Of a stretch of DNA of 53,498 bases, positions 27,895-37,466 are shown one piece after another. The stretch lies in NCBI GenBank assembly GCA_002727195.1, contig PBWH01000014.1, forward strand, positions 1 through 53,498, in the 5' to 3' direction. The notes beneath the pieces were generated by a model. That model searched no databases and was not told where the DNA came from. It saw nothing but the letters and a program-made list of their open reading frames with translations. The stretch is from Gemmatimonadota bacterium. GTDB lineage: Bacteria; Latescibacterota; UBA2968. Numbering within the stretch: position 1 is the first letter of the stretch; each line of letters starts with the position of its first letter. The translations under genes were made by a program, and so were the position numbers.

Positions 27895-29005
27895 TTCTGC
27901 TTCACGTAGTTCAGGACACCCTTCACGATGCGCTCCGCATCTTCCTGACGCTTCCCGTGAAACCGGAGCGCCCACGCGTCTCCCTTGAACGACACGTTCC
28001 GGATCTCCACCAAAATCTCTGCCTTTGCTTGATTGCCCGCAGGACGGCCATGTTCCGCCCACCGATCTGCGACGGCACCGAAGGGTGGTCAAGCGCTTTC
28101 TGCATGACCTTCGCGAAACGTTGCGAAGCCTGATCGGACCGTCCCCCCTTCTTCTGGTAGATCACGAGCGGTCCTTTCGGCCGTCCGGGACTGTTGTCTG
28201 CGTGGAGAGACACAAACAACGTCTTTCGCGAGCTATGCGATCCGTAGAACCGATTCGCCACCGTCACCCGGCGACCGATGTTGTGCGAGCCCGGCCTAAC
28301 CATCGGGTCTTTGCGACGATTGTACTGCCCGTCGTTATAGACCTCATTCTTCTCATTCACAAACGTCTCCCCGGCGGGGACGTTGTCACGCTTCACGTGG
28401 TTCGGGCTGATAACGGTCAACTCGACCTCCGCGCCATAGAGCGTCAGCCGCTCCATTACCCGAACGGTCATGTCGTAGACATACTCATCCTCAACGACGA
28501 GGACCGACTTGCCTCTGCCATCCTTGTTCGACACGATCGCGCCCGGATCACGGCCCCCGTGGCCCGGATCGAGCACAATTCGCCACCCTTTCAGCGGCGT
28601 CTTGCGACCCTTTAGATTCTTGAATCGCGTCCCAAGATCGGCCTGGTATGCCGCCAGAAGCTGTGAGGCCCTGCCGTAGTCTGCGGACGCACTTGTCTTG
28701 GAGGGTTCGAAATAGTCGCGCGAGGGCTGCCGCTCACGCTGCGGCTGGCTCCAGTAGTAGGGGCCGTTCGGAGTTAGGAATTCCTTGATCCGACTGCCGA
28801 CCTGGAGCTTCTGCCCCGGGTAAATGCGGGCCGACCTCAGCCGGTTCAGCTTCTTGATCTGACCGACGGTTGTGCTAAACCGGGTGGCGATCTCCCAGAG
28901 CGAGTCTCCCGGCTGCACTTCATAGACGCCGGACAACGCAGAGGCCTTTGAGACGCACGTTACCACTGTAAGGGCAACGATAGCGCCAATGGAGGGTAAC
29001 TTCAT
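27891..29005 (-). pseudogene. LysM N-acetylmuramoyl-L-alanine amidase, frameshifted
   Basis: A secreted cell-wall amidase of the Amidase_3 type with a signal peptide, a LysM domain (VQPGDSLWEIATRFSTTVGQ) and zinc-site segments VLDPGHGGRDPGA and FVSLHADNSPG. A one-base loss near 28024-28032 breaks the frame after AVLRAIKQ. The remaining frame reads AKAEILVEIRNVSFKGDAW to KQN and stops at 27891. The catalytic Glu region (ILVE) is in the part after the shift, so a truncated product would be inactive. Start at 29005. It is convergent with copA. Confidence 0.85.
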
Positions 29006-29155
29006 ATACATATATGGGACGTCGGAGGGGAAGGGGTGACAAAATTCTATCAACTTTGGTCCGTGCCGACAAGCGCAGCGGTACTCAGAAAGTTCTACAT
29101 CGGTCCTGATTCACGGGTTATTTTCACCACCTCAGGCCCTTTCCACCGATCGGCT
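29006..29155. other. Intergenic 5' part of psp control region
   Basis: The gap between the amidase start and pspA is about 340 bases in all and is divergent. This part holds nothing that I can name apart from A/T-rich stretches. The palindrome and the sigma-54 promoter in its pspA-proximal half are listed separately. Confidence 0.5.
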
Positions 29156-29170
29156 TGGTGAATATCACCA
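29156..29170. promoter_or_regulatory. Candidate enhancer palindrome for sigma-54 activator
   Basis: TGGTGAATATCACCA is a perfect 6-bp inverted repeat with a 3-base spacer, centred about 100 bases upstream of the sigma-54 promoter. This is the usual distance for an NtrC-family upstream activator site. The activator encoded at 34327-35754 is the obvious candidate binder. Confidence 0.5.
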
Positions 29171-29258
29171 GATTTTGGGAACCGGTGCCAACTACGGCAT
29201 ATTTACAAATCACTAATTTTCAAATACTTATACCCCTTCCTGGAGCGCTCGATGGCTT

Positions 29259-29274
29259 TGGTACGATCATTGCG
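29259..29274 (+). promoter_or_regulatory. Sigma-54 (-24/-12) promoter of pspA locus
   Basis: TGGTACGATCATTGCG matches the sigma-54 consensus TGGCACG-N4-TTGC at all but one base. The invariant GG and GC doublets are separated by 10 bases as required. It lies 74 bases before the pspA start. A bacterial enhancer-binding protein encoded by the same locus could open it. Confidence 0.75.
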
Positions 29275-29347
29275 AAAGTCTCTCGGCGCAACAGCAAGGA
29301 TCTGGAACGATTGGCGAACTGAAATCGAAGCTTGAAGGAGACGTAAG

Positions 29348-30025
29348 ATGGCAAAGGGAATCTTCTCTCGTATGGCGGATATCGTAAAGGCGAACATCAA
29401 CGATCTCCTCAACCGTGCCGAGGACCCGGAAAAGATGATCCGCCAGATGATCCTCGAGATGGAGGAGGCAGTCAACAAGGCGAGCGCATCGGTCGGTACG
29501 GCCGTCGCCAACGAAAAGCGGCTCGAGCGTCAGTATCTGAACGAGCAGGACCAGGTCGGCGGCTGGCAGAAGAAAGCCGAGCTGGCGGTTGAGGCAGGTG
29601 AGGACGATCTCGCACGGCGTGCTCTCGAGCGCAAAACGACCGTTCAGGAAGCCATTGGCGACTTGGAAGCGGCCCTCGAAGAGAGTCGCAAGACCTCCAC
29701 TCAGCTCAAGCAGCAGCTCCAGCAGCTGAAGGCGAAGCGGGACGAGGCTCGCACACGTCAAGGCGCCCTGATCGCACGTCGTCGGGCGGCCGAAGCCCGG
29801 AAGCAGATCGCCAAGGGTATGTCCGGTATCGGCGACGACGCATTCTCGAGCTTCGAACGATTCCGCAATCGAGTCGAGAACGAAGAGGCCGAGGCGGATG
29901 CACACACGGAGATCGCCGGCCCTAGCGCCGCACTCGACACGGAATTCAGCAAGCTCGAGCGGAAACAGGCCGTGGACGCCGAACTCGAGGCACTTAAGAA
30001 ACAAATGGGTAAGAACGATGCCTAG
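29348..30025 (+). CDS. pspA: Phage shock protein A (PspA/IM30 family)
   Basis: A 225-residue coiled-coil protein that binds stressed inner membrane and forms oligomeric scaffolds. The N-terminal amphipathic helix (MAKGIFSRMADIVKANINDL) and the long heptad region (EKMIRQMILEMEEAVNKASA) are typical of the ESCRT-III-like family. AAGGAGA lies 8 bases upstream of the ATG. It is the first gene of the stress locus behind a sigma-54 promoter. Its stop overlaps the start of the next gene by 8 bases. Confidence 0.96.
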   Translation: MAKGIFSRMADIVKANINDLLNRAEDPEKMIRQMILEMEEAVNKASASVGTAVANEKRLERQYLNEQDQVGGWQKKAELAVEAGEDDLARRALERKTTVQEAIGDLEAALEESRKTSTQLKQQLQQLKAKRDEARTRQGALIARRRAAEARKQIAKGMSGIGDDAFSSFERFRNRVENEEAEADAHTEIAGPSAALDTEFSKLERKQAVDAELEALKKQMGKNDA

Positions 30026-30800
30026 ACACTCGAGATCTCGACGTCACTCGTCCACGCAGGGCATCCACCACATCGTCGACGAAATCGTGTCGGAAGTCTC
30101 CGACGCGCTCAAGGACGCCGAGTCCAACATCCGTCGCGAGTGGAGCTGGGCCAGGGACGGCTGGCAAAAATCCAGGACGGTCCGTGACTTCAAGTCCATG
30201 AAGGACAAGCTGAACGAGGTCCCGGATCGGTTAAACGACCTCGCCACCGATGGGAGCTGTTTCGTGCAATACGTGTTCGCATACTCGTTCAAGGCTGTCG
30301 CCGTCATCATGATGGTCGCCGGCCTGATCGCTGCCGGGGACCGTTTCTCCGACACCCCGATGGAAACGGAGAACATCGTCGCCGGCCTCTCTCTGCTCGT
30401 CGGGGGGCAGTTCGGCTTCTGGTTCGGTCATCTCATACAAAAGTCTGCGGACCGGAAACGGGACGCAAAGGATCAGAACCGTCTGCTCAGACTCGCTCGT
30501 AGCAGGGGCGGCAGCCTCACGGTCCTGGAAACCGCGACCGACCTTCGGCTGACAGTAGACAAAACAGAGGAGATGATGCGCGAGCTAGCCGCCCGTGGAC
30601 ACGCCGAGGTGCGCGTGTCCAAATCGGGACTACTGGTGTATCACTTCGCCGAGATCGAGTATGAGTCCGAGAAGGGTGGCGCCAGACCAGTAGACGAGTT
30701 TGTAGAAGGAGAGGTCATCGATGGAAGAGCTGATAACAATCAGTGTGATGGTCGCCATGATCGTGTTGGCCTCAGCGGTCCACAAGTATGTCGACCTTAA
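30018..30800 (+). CDS. Two-span membrane protein with C-terminal winged helix
   Basis: A 260-residue protein with a His/Ser/Arg-rich N-terminus, two transmembrane helices at about 84-106 and 119-140, and a cytoplasmic part at about 160-212 that looks like a winged helix (LLRLARSRGGSLTVLETATD). I infer a membrane-tethered regulator or PspA partner. The start at ATG 30018 overlaps the pspA stop. The last 27 codons overlap the next gene, and the tail there is of low complexity, so it may be unconserved. Confidence 0.75.
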   Translation: MPRHSRSRRHSSTQGIHHIVDEIVSEVSDALKDAESNIRREWSWARDGWQKSRTVRDFKSMKDKLNEVPDRLNDLATDGSCFVQYVFAYSFKAVAVIMMVAGLIAAGDRFSDTPMETENIVAGLSLLVGGQFGFWFGHLIQKSADRKRDAKDQNRLLRLARSRGGSLTVLETATDLRLTVDKTEEMMRELAARGHAEVRVSKSGLLVYHFAEIEYESEKGGARPVDEFVEGEVIDGRADNNQCDGRHDRVGLSGPQVCRP

Positions 30801-30930
30801 AACCAAAGGAACCGTTCCGGGCGAAACGGACAAGCAGATAGGTGAACGACAGGATGCGCTGGACCGGCGCATCACGGACATTCAGGACATCCTGATTGCC
30901 ATCGACGAGAAACTCCACTGGAAGAACTGA
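30721..30930 (+). CDS. PspB-like small membrane protein, copy 1
   Basis: A 69-residue protein with one N-terminal transmembrane helix (LITISVMVAMIVLASAVH) and a cytoplasmic coiled coil ending RRITDIQDILIAIDEKLHWK. The arrangement is that of PspB, which signals from the membrane to PspA/PspF in other bacteria. It overlaps the previous gene by 80 bases. The ending xDIQxIxxxIDExL is shared with three neighbours, so this is a local gene family. Confidence 0.75.
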   Translation: MEELITISVMVAMIVLASAVHKYVDLKTKGTVPGETDKQIGERQDALDRRITDIQDILIAIDEKLHWKN

Positions 30931-30965
30931 GACAGACGGCCCCTGCAGCCCCTCTGGGAGGGAAT

Positions 30966-31328
30966 ATGGATCGCACATCACGGATAAACTTCCGATTTAT
31001 CGGCCTTGGGGTCTCGATCTTCGTTTGCGCGATCAGTATAGAAGGTGACTTCGATCCCGGGCAGTTCTTCGCCACGATCGTCGCCGTCCTGTTCTTCATC
31101 GGTGCCTATCGCGCAATTTCCGGAAAGCCGGTCAATGAGATCCCGAAAACCAGAAGCTCGGATGCAGAACTCGTCAGGCACTTGGCGGACATTCAGGAGA
31201 TCGTCATCTCGATTGACGAACGACTCAGAAGACTGGAGCGGGACCCCTCGGGAGTAGAACCATCAGCCCAACACAACGCACAGTCGCAGGCTTTATCGGC
31301 CTCGGAGTTTGCATCATCGGGGGCGTGA
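30966..31328 (+). CDS. PspB-like small membrane protein, copy 2
   Basis: A 120-residue protein with two hydrophobic segments (FIGLGVSIFVCAIS and FFATIVAVLFFIGAY) and a coiled coil containing HLADIQEIVISIDERLRRLE. GAGGGA upstream supports the ATG. The last 25 residues, after the coil, are Ser/Ala-rich and overlap the decayed copy that follows, so the true end may have been earlier and the present stop may reflect a frame change. Confidence 0.75.
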   Translation: MDRTSRINFRFIGLGVSIFVCAISIEGDFDPGQFFATIVAVLFFIGAYRAISGKPVNEIPKTRSSDAELVRHLADIQEIVISIDERLRRLERDPSGVEPSAQHNAQSQALSASEFASSGA

Positions 31329-31564
31329 TCAGCAGTGAGACACGATTGGGTCCCGGAGAATTCCTGGCCCTCGTCGGAGGACTGATCTTCATCGTCGAGA
31401 TCTATAAATCTACGTTCACCACTAAGATTGAGGGCACCGAGACAAACGACTAAGCCGTTCACAACCTCGAAAAGAGAATGACCGATATCCAGGAGATCAT
31501 CTTCTCTATGGACCATCGGCTGAAACGACTCGAAGAAGCGCAGCTTAAAGAGGGAGTCCAATGA
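31262..31564 (+). pseudogene. PspB-like small membrane protein, decayed copy 3
   Basis: This frame reads AGFIGLGVCIIGGVISSE, strikingly like copy 2, then a second hydrophobic segment (FLALVGGLIFIVEIY), and after an in-frame TAA at 31451-31453 the family ending KRMTDIQEIIFSMDHRLKRLEE. The first codon is ATC where an ATG would be expected, with GGGAG 7 bases before it. So both the start and one middle codon seem lost. The stop overlaps the start of copy 4. Confidence 0.7.
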
Positions 31565-31875
31565 ATCGTCCTATTGCACTGGTTGTCGGTATTGTCTTCG
31601 TCGGTCTCACCATCGGGATCGGTCACGGCATCCACAACCACGGGTTCAATCTGTGGCTCATCCCTATCATTGCTATCGTGCTCGGCACATTCCTGCGTGC
31701 GTTCAAAATGCTGACGAAATCGAGCAAATCGGTTGCTGATACTGAATCGAAACGACTAGCCGAACTGGAGAGCCGGATGTCAGACCTGCAGGATATCGTG
31801 ATCTTGATCGACGAACGGCTCCAGCGAATCTCGAGCGAGACAACCAAACCGGCCAAAGTGTCGTCCCAAGAATAG
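31561..31875 (+). CDS. PspB-like small membrane protein, copy 4
   Basis: A 104-residue protein with two hydrophobic segments (LVVGIVFVGLTIGIGHGI and LWLIPIIAIVLGTFLRAF), then a coiled coil containing SRMSDLQDIVILIDERLQRI. It shares the family ending with copies 1 to 3. The ATG overlaps the TGA of the decayed copy, and GAGGGA lies upstream. It is followed 9 bases later by a 59-residue membrane protein. Confidence 0.75.
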   Translation: MNRPIALVVGIVFVGLTIGIGHGIHNHGFNLWLIPIIAIVLGTFLRAFKMLTKSSKSVADTESKRLAELESRMSDLQDIVILIDERLQRISSETTKPAKVSSQE

Positions 31876-31884
31876 GAGAGAGAG

Positions 31885-32064
31885 ATGCTCGTCAAACTTG
31901 TCGGCCTCCTGCTCATCCTCGTTGGAGGATGGGTCGCTCTCGACACCCTCTTCCCTCTGATCGGATCGATCTTCATGCTCGTCGTCGTCTCGATCAAGCT
32001 GCTGGTCGCCCTGGCCATCGCCTACTTCGGCTACCGGCTGATCACGCGAGACGACGAGTATTAA
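31885..32064 (+). CDS. 59-residue membrane protein
   Basis: A short gene with a strong Shine-Dalgarno (AGGAGAGAGAG before the ATG). The product is nearly all hydrophobic: VGLLLILVGGWVALDTLFP and IFMLVVVSIKLLVALAIAYF, ending RLITRDDEY. It should span the membrane twice. Position and size recall the small accessory membrane proteins of phage-shock loci, such as PspG, but there is no sequence match that I can claim. Confidence 0.7.
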   Translation: MLVKLVGLLLILVGGWVALDTLFPLIGSIFMLVVVSIKLLVALAIAYFGYRLITRDDEY

Positions 32065-32075
32065 ACGGAAAACCT

Positions 32076-32654
32076 ATGACGCGTAAACAGAAAGCACGCC
32101 TGATCAAGAAGGCGCTCGCGGGAAACCAATCGGCATTTTCGGAACTGTATCAGACCTACCGATCTAACGTGGTCGTCGACTACATCCGGGCCACTGACCC
32201 GGATGTAGTCGACGACCTGAACCAGCAGACCTTCATCCGCGCCTTCAAGTCGCTTCTCCTGCTCAGGAGCGATTCCGCATTCGGCACCTGGAACACACGC
32301 ATCGCCATCAACTTCTGCTTGTCGCACCGGCGGTCCGAGAAGATCCGCAAGGACTGGATGGAACTCCTAGAAGACTTGGAATATGCTAAAGCGCCGATCA
32401 GCAAAGCGACCCGATGGGAGATACCTGAGGACGTAGTCCTGCGAAACCAGGGACGAGACCTCGTCATCCGTGGCATCAACGGCCTGCCCAAGCGGTATCG
32501 GAAGGCGATGTGGCTGCGCTACGTCAAAGACTGTTCATACGAGGAGATCGCCCACGCGCTTCAGGTCCCGATGGGTACCGTCAAGACGTGGCTCAACCGA
32601 GCCCGCCATCAACTGAGTCGCGACTTCCGGCGGCTCGATCCACAGGGTATATGA
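32076..32654 (+). CDS. ECF RNA polymerase sigma factor
   Basis: A 192-residue sigma-70-family extracytoplasmic-function factor. Region 2 covers about residues 10-80 (VVDDLNQQTFIRAFKSL). Region 4 has the helix-turn-helix YEEIAHALQVPMGTVKTWLN. It would direct RNA polymerase to a regulon that includes stress genes. No dedicated anti-sigma factor is obvious nearby, but the neighbouring TM proteins could play that role. Its position between the PspB-like family and the kinase suggests one stress locus with two sigma systems. Confidence 0.93.
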   Translation: MTRKQKARLIKKALAGNQSAFSELYQTYRSNVVVDYIRATDPDVVDDLNQQTFIRAFKSLLLLRSDSAFGTWNTRIAINFCLSHRRSEKIRKDWMELLEDLEYAKAPISKATRWEIPEDVVLRNQGRDLVIRGINGLPKRYRKAMWLRYVKDCSYEEIAHALQVPMGTVKTWLNRARHQLSRDFRRLDPQGI

Positions 32655-32682
32655 TCAGACAAACCGACATTCTGCTCGCTTC

Positions 32683-34323
32683 GTGACCACCCAGCCTGAA
32701 AAGGATCGCACGCTCGAGTTGGCGAACGCAACTAACGAACAGCTGACGATCGCCACCGATCTGCCTGAGTCGGAGGTAATGGATGCGCGAGAGGCCCGAC
32801 GCGCAGGTGACGAGGCCTACGAGTCCGGCGATCTGGACGACGCCCGTAGGCATTACCTGAAGACCATCTCGAACGACCCCCGCAATGTCCGCGCCCACCA
32901 CAACCTGGCCGCGGTCTACCTCTCTCAGGGGCTGGCCGAAGACGCGCGAACGGTCCTTCAGCAAGGGCTGGAGGCATTCCCCGATTCCGCAGAACTGCAC
33001 TACCAGCTCGGACTCGCGTACGTTCGGCTCGACGACCCGAAATCGGCGCGTCAGGCCTTCGAGCGCATCGTCGAGCACAACCCGGATCACCTGGACGCAC
33101 GGTTCCAGATCGCCTTGCTCCACGCCCGGGGCGCGGCGCCTGCCTCCAACGACCGAGAGCAGGCCATCGAAGCGCTCGACGCGATCCTGGCGGCCGTAGA
33201 CCGGGGGGTGCCCTACGACAGCCTCGACCGGGCTTGCTTCCTCCTCGCCAGCTTCCTCGATGACTTCCCGGACCAACGTCAAAGAGCCATCGAGGTCTAT
33301 CGACTTGGACTGGAGGCGGACCCGCTGTTCGCTCCTGGCCACAACAACCTGGGTGTCCTGCTGATGAGTGGGGGGCAGACAATCCCTGCTCTGGGCACCT
33401 TCAAGATCGCCATCCACTTGCAGCCGGACTACACGCTCCCCTACCAGAACCTCGCCCGTCTCCTGTTCGACCACATGAGTCCGTCTCAGATGACGGAAGA
33501 GTATGCGGCGCTTTCAGACGAGTTCAGTACGGAGGGACCGGCCATCCTGGCGAAACTCTCTCTCGAGCTGATCGACTTGGGCCGTGGACAGGTTTACGAG
33601 AGCCTCTACACGCACGGCCACAGGATCAAGAACCTCATGGGCCTGAGTGGCGGGCGTCTGCGCAAGATTGCCCGAGACGTCGGCGATGGTCAGGATGTGA
33701 CCGACCGGCTGAACAACTTGATCAGCGAGCAGGAGCAGGTCTACAATCAGTGGGTCGCCTACCTGCGCACGATGAAGCCTGACACGATCAACCCGACCCT
33801 CGTGGATCTGCCGCCGCTGATCCGCGGCACGGTCGGCCATATCGACAACACGCATCCGGACCGCGCAATCGAATTCGCGACCGAGGAACGCGTGCCCCAG
33901 GTCAAGGCCGACGCGGCCATGCTGCGCGAGGCGGTCACAAACCTGATCCTGAACGCGTTACAGGCTACCGAACCAACGGATCGGGTGTCCGTTCAGACAG
34001 GGTTCGACAACGCGCGTACTTCTGTGTTCATCGAGGTCGAGGACGACGGCCCCGGAATACCGAAAGGGGTTCAGACCCGGATTTTCGATCCGGGCTTCTC
34101 GACACGGGACCAGGGCAATGGATACGGCCTCAGCATCTGCAGCCGGATCATCTCCGCTCATCGCGGTACGCTTCGCCTGATCAGCCGAGAGGGAGCAGGT
34201 GCTGTATTCCGGATTGACCTGCCCGTCGACTTCGAAGTCATGTCAGAAGAGGAGTCGATCCGGTGGCTCCGCTCCACCGGAGATCGATCCAGCCACCCCA
34301 TCGCTGAAGAATTTCTCGAGTAG
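32683..34323 (+). CDS. TPR-fused histidine kinase
   Basis: A 546-residue soluble protein. Residues from about 38 to 280 are tetratricopeptide repeats (ARRHYLKTISNDPRNVRAHH). They replace the usual membrane sensor. The kinase core follows: phospho-acceptor region THGHRIKNLMG with His313 the likely site, N box NLILNALQATE, G1 DDGPGIPKG and FDPGFSTRDQGNGYGLSI. The lack of a membrane segment means it must sense through a partner, perhaps one of the TM proteins beside it. The GTG start is at 32683. Its stop is 3 bases from the response regulator. Confidence 0.92.
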   Translation: MTTQPEKDRTLELANATNEQLTIATDLPESEVMDAREARRAGDEAYESGDLDDARRHYLKTISNDPRNVRAHHNLAAVYLSQGLAEDARTVLQQGLEAFPDSAELHYQLGLAYVRLDDPKSARQAFERIVEHNPDHLDARFQIALLHARGAAPASNDREQAIEALDAILAAVDRGVPYDSLDRACFLLASFLDDFPDQRQRAIEVYRLGLEADPLFAPGHNNLGVLLMSGGQTIPALGTFKIAIHLQPDYTLPYQNLARLLFDHMSPSQMTEEYAALSDEFSTEGPAILAKLSLELIDLGRGQVYESLYTHGHRIKNLMGLSGGRLRKIARDVGDGQDVTDRLNNLISEQEQVYNQWVAYLRTMKPDTINPTLVDLPPLIRGTVGHIDNTHPDRAIEFATEERVPQVKADAAMLREAVTNLILNALQATEPTDRVSVQTGFDNARTSVFIEVEDDGPGIPKGVQTRIFDPGFSTRDQGNGYGLSICSRIISAHRGTLRLISREGAGAVFRIDLPVDFEVMSEEESIRWLRSTGDRSSHPIAEEFLE

Positions 34324-34326
34324 CCG

Positions 34327-35754
<1,428 letters not shown>

Positions 35755-35755
35755 G

Positions 35756-35773
35756 CTGACTCGACCGAGTCAG
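35756..35773. other. 7-bp inverted repeat after the response regulator
   Basis: CTGACTC and GAGTCAG flank the 4-base loop GACC, starting one base after the stop of the response regulator. There is no T-run, so at most it is a weak pause or processing hairpin between the regulator and the phosphatase gene. Confidence 0.4.
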
Positions 35774-35775
35774 TC

Positions 35776-37350
35776 ATGCTCGAACCACAGCAACCCCGCC
35801 TACGCATTGGCAGATTCCTGTTCGAAAGTGTCTCAGCCTTGGGCACGAATCTGCCCGTCCTGTTCCTAGCCACCTTTCTGGTCCTGGTCCCTCCCTATTC
35901 CCGCTGACCTGTACCGCCGCATTTGCCGGTCTGACCCTGATGGTCCTGGACGCGATGAAAGGACGCAGGGTTCGGGTCCTCTCGGCCTTTCGCGCCTTCC
36001 GACACCCGATCCGGTTCGCCTTCCTCAGCAGTGCGACCGTCTTGGGCGCCGGGATGTCCCTTCTTTCGCTCCTGTTCGTCTCTGTTGCCGTCCTGCCGTT
36101 TGAATCGATACCACCTCCGTTCGTGCCCGACATCGAGAGTGCCAGAGGCATCCTGACGCAAATCATCTCTGAGGAGGCGACAGCCCGTCTCCCGGCTTCC
36201 CAGGAAAACCCGAACTGAGATCTCATTGGTCCAGTACTGGTTGGCGTCAGCATTCTGACCCTCGGCGCACTCACGATATTCCTCAGATGCTTCTATCTTC
36301 CGCTTGTCGCCGCTCAACAGCACCTGCCTCTCGTCGAGGCCTATGTCGAGTGCCGGAACACGATTCGGCGCCACGGCTACGCTCGTCACCTGATCCTCAT
36401 GCTGATGGCCGTCCTGATCGTGGTCATCCCATACCAGGTTCCGATCGACAACACACCTGCGAGGATCGCCATTCTCATCCTCATCCCGCTCGCTCTGGGC
36501 CTGATCGCGTCCGCCTACCATCAAACCGTCGGTGTCGAGGAGGCCAACCTAAGGCTTCAAGAGCAGCAGTTCGTCGAGATGAGGGACGAGCGCCAGATCG
36601 CTCACGGCCTGCAGATGGACCTGCTGCCCGACACCCCCCGACCTGGAGAACTACCTTCTGGATGGCGTGTCCGTACCGGCCAATAACGTTGGTGGAGACT
36701 ACGTCACCTATCGGTGGCTCGACGAGGATCGCGGGAAGCTGGCCATCGTGACCGCAGATGTATCCGGCAAAGCGATGCACGCGGCCGTAACGGCACTCCG
36801 GTTCTGCGAGATTCTGGAGTATGAATGTCGTGGCCGCACCGAAGCAGGCGCTATTCTCGATGGCCTCTCGGAGGCGATTGACAAGCAGACAGACGCCGCG
36901 ACCTTCGTGACCTGCTGCATAGGCATTCTGGACGTGGGAACAGGCCGTGTCGAGATCGCCAACGCAGGGCACTGTTATCCATATCAGATCGGTCGAAAAT
37001 CGAAGCCCGCATTGCCTGTCGAGCTCAACGGACTGCCACTCGGCATCCCCGTCGCCATCCACCCGGACCAGCCCTATGAGAACGTAACCGTCGACCTGAT
37101 GCCGGGTGACGGCCTGCCCTTCTACTCCGACGGCTTGGTAGAGGCGCAGAACGCGAAGGGTGACATATGTGCCGAGGATCGCCTTTGCGAGATCATACAG
37201 CGCACCCTTCCGACCGACGGACCCTCGTCATCTGTCCGCACGATATACAAGTCGGTGGATCGGTTCATAGATCGTGCCAGCCGCATCGATGACATCACGA
37301 TCGTTGTGCTCAAGCGCAGCATCCCGCCCGATGCACTCGTTCCGCCATAG
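35776..37350 (+). pseudogene. SpoIIE-type PP2C phosphatase, several frame lesions
   Basis: When repaired this gives a membrane protein with about four N-terminal helices (such as LIGPVLVGVSILTLGALTIF), a coiled-coil linker (DERQIAHGLQMDLLPDTP) and a PP2C-like serine phosphatase domain with NNVGGDYVTY, TADVSGKAMHAAVTAL, YSDGLVEAQ and DDITIVVLK. Lesions are a frameshift near 35895, an in-frame TGA at 36216-36218 and a frameshift in a run of six C at 36634-36639. Such phosphatases switch anti-sigma-factor antagonists. It directly follows the sigma-54 activator. Confidence 0.8.
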
Positions 37351-37466
37351 GACGTTCCCCGAGGCGAACACTCCAAACTTCTGCCGGTACGCCCCTGCCG
37401 AAAGAGCACCGCGCGTTGACACGCATGAGGCTAATGGTATATTCAGGCCATTCTACAGGAGTGTGA

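Noticed and set aside
36216..36218. In-frame TGA in the SpoIIE-type gene as selenocysteine
   Set aside because: It lies in a membrane-domain linker with no neighbouring Cys, I see no SECIS-like hairpin after it, and the gene carries two other frameshifts.
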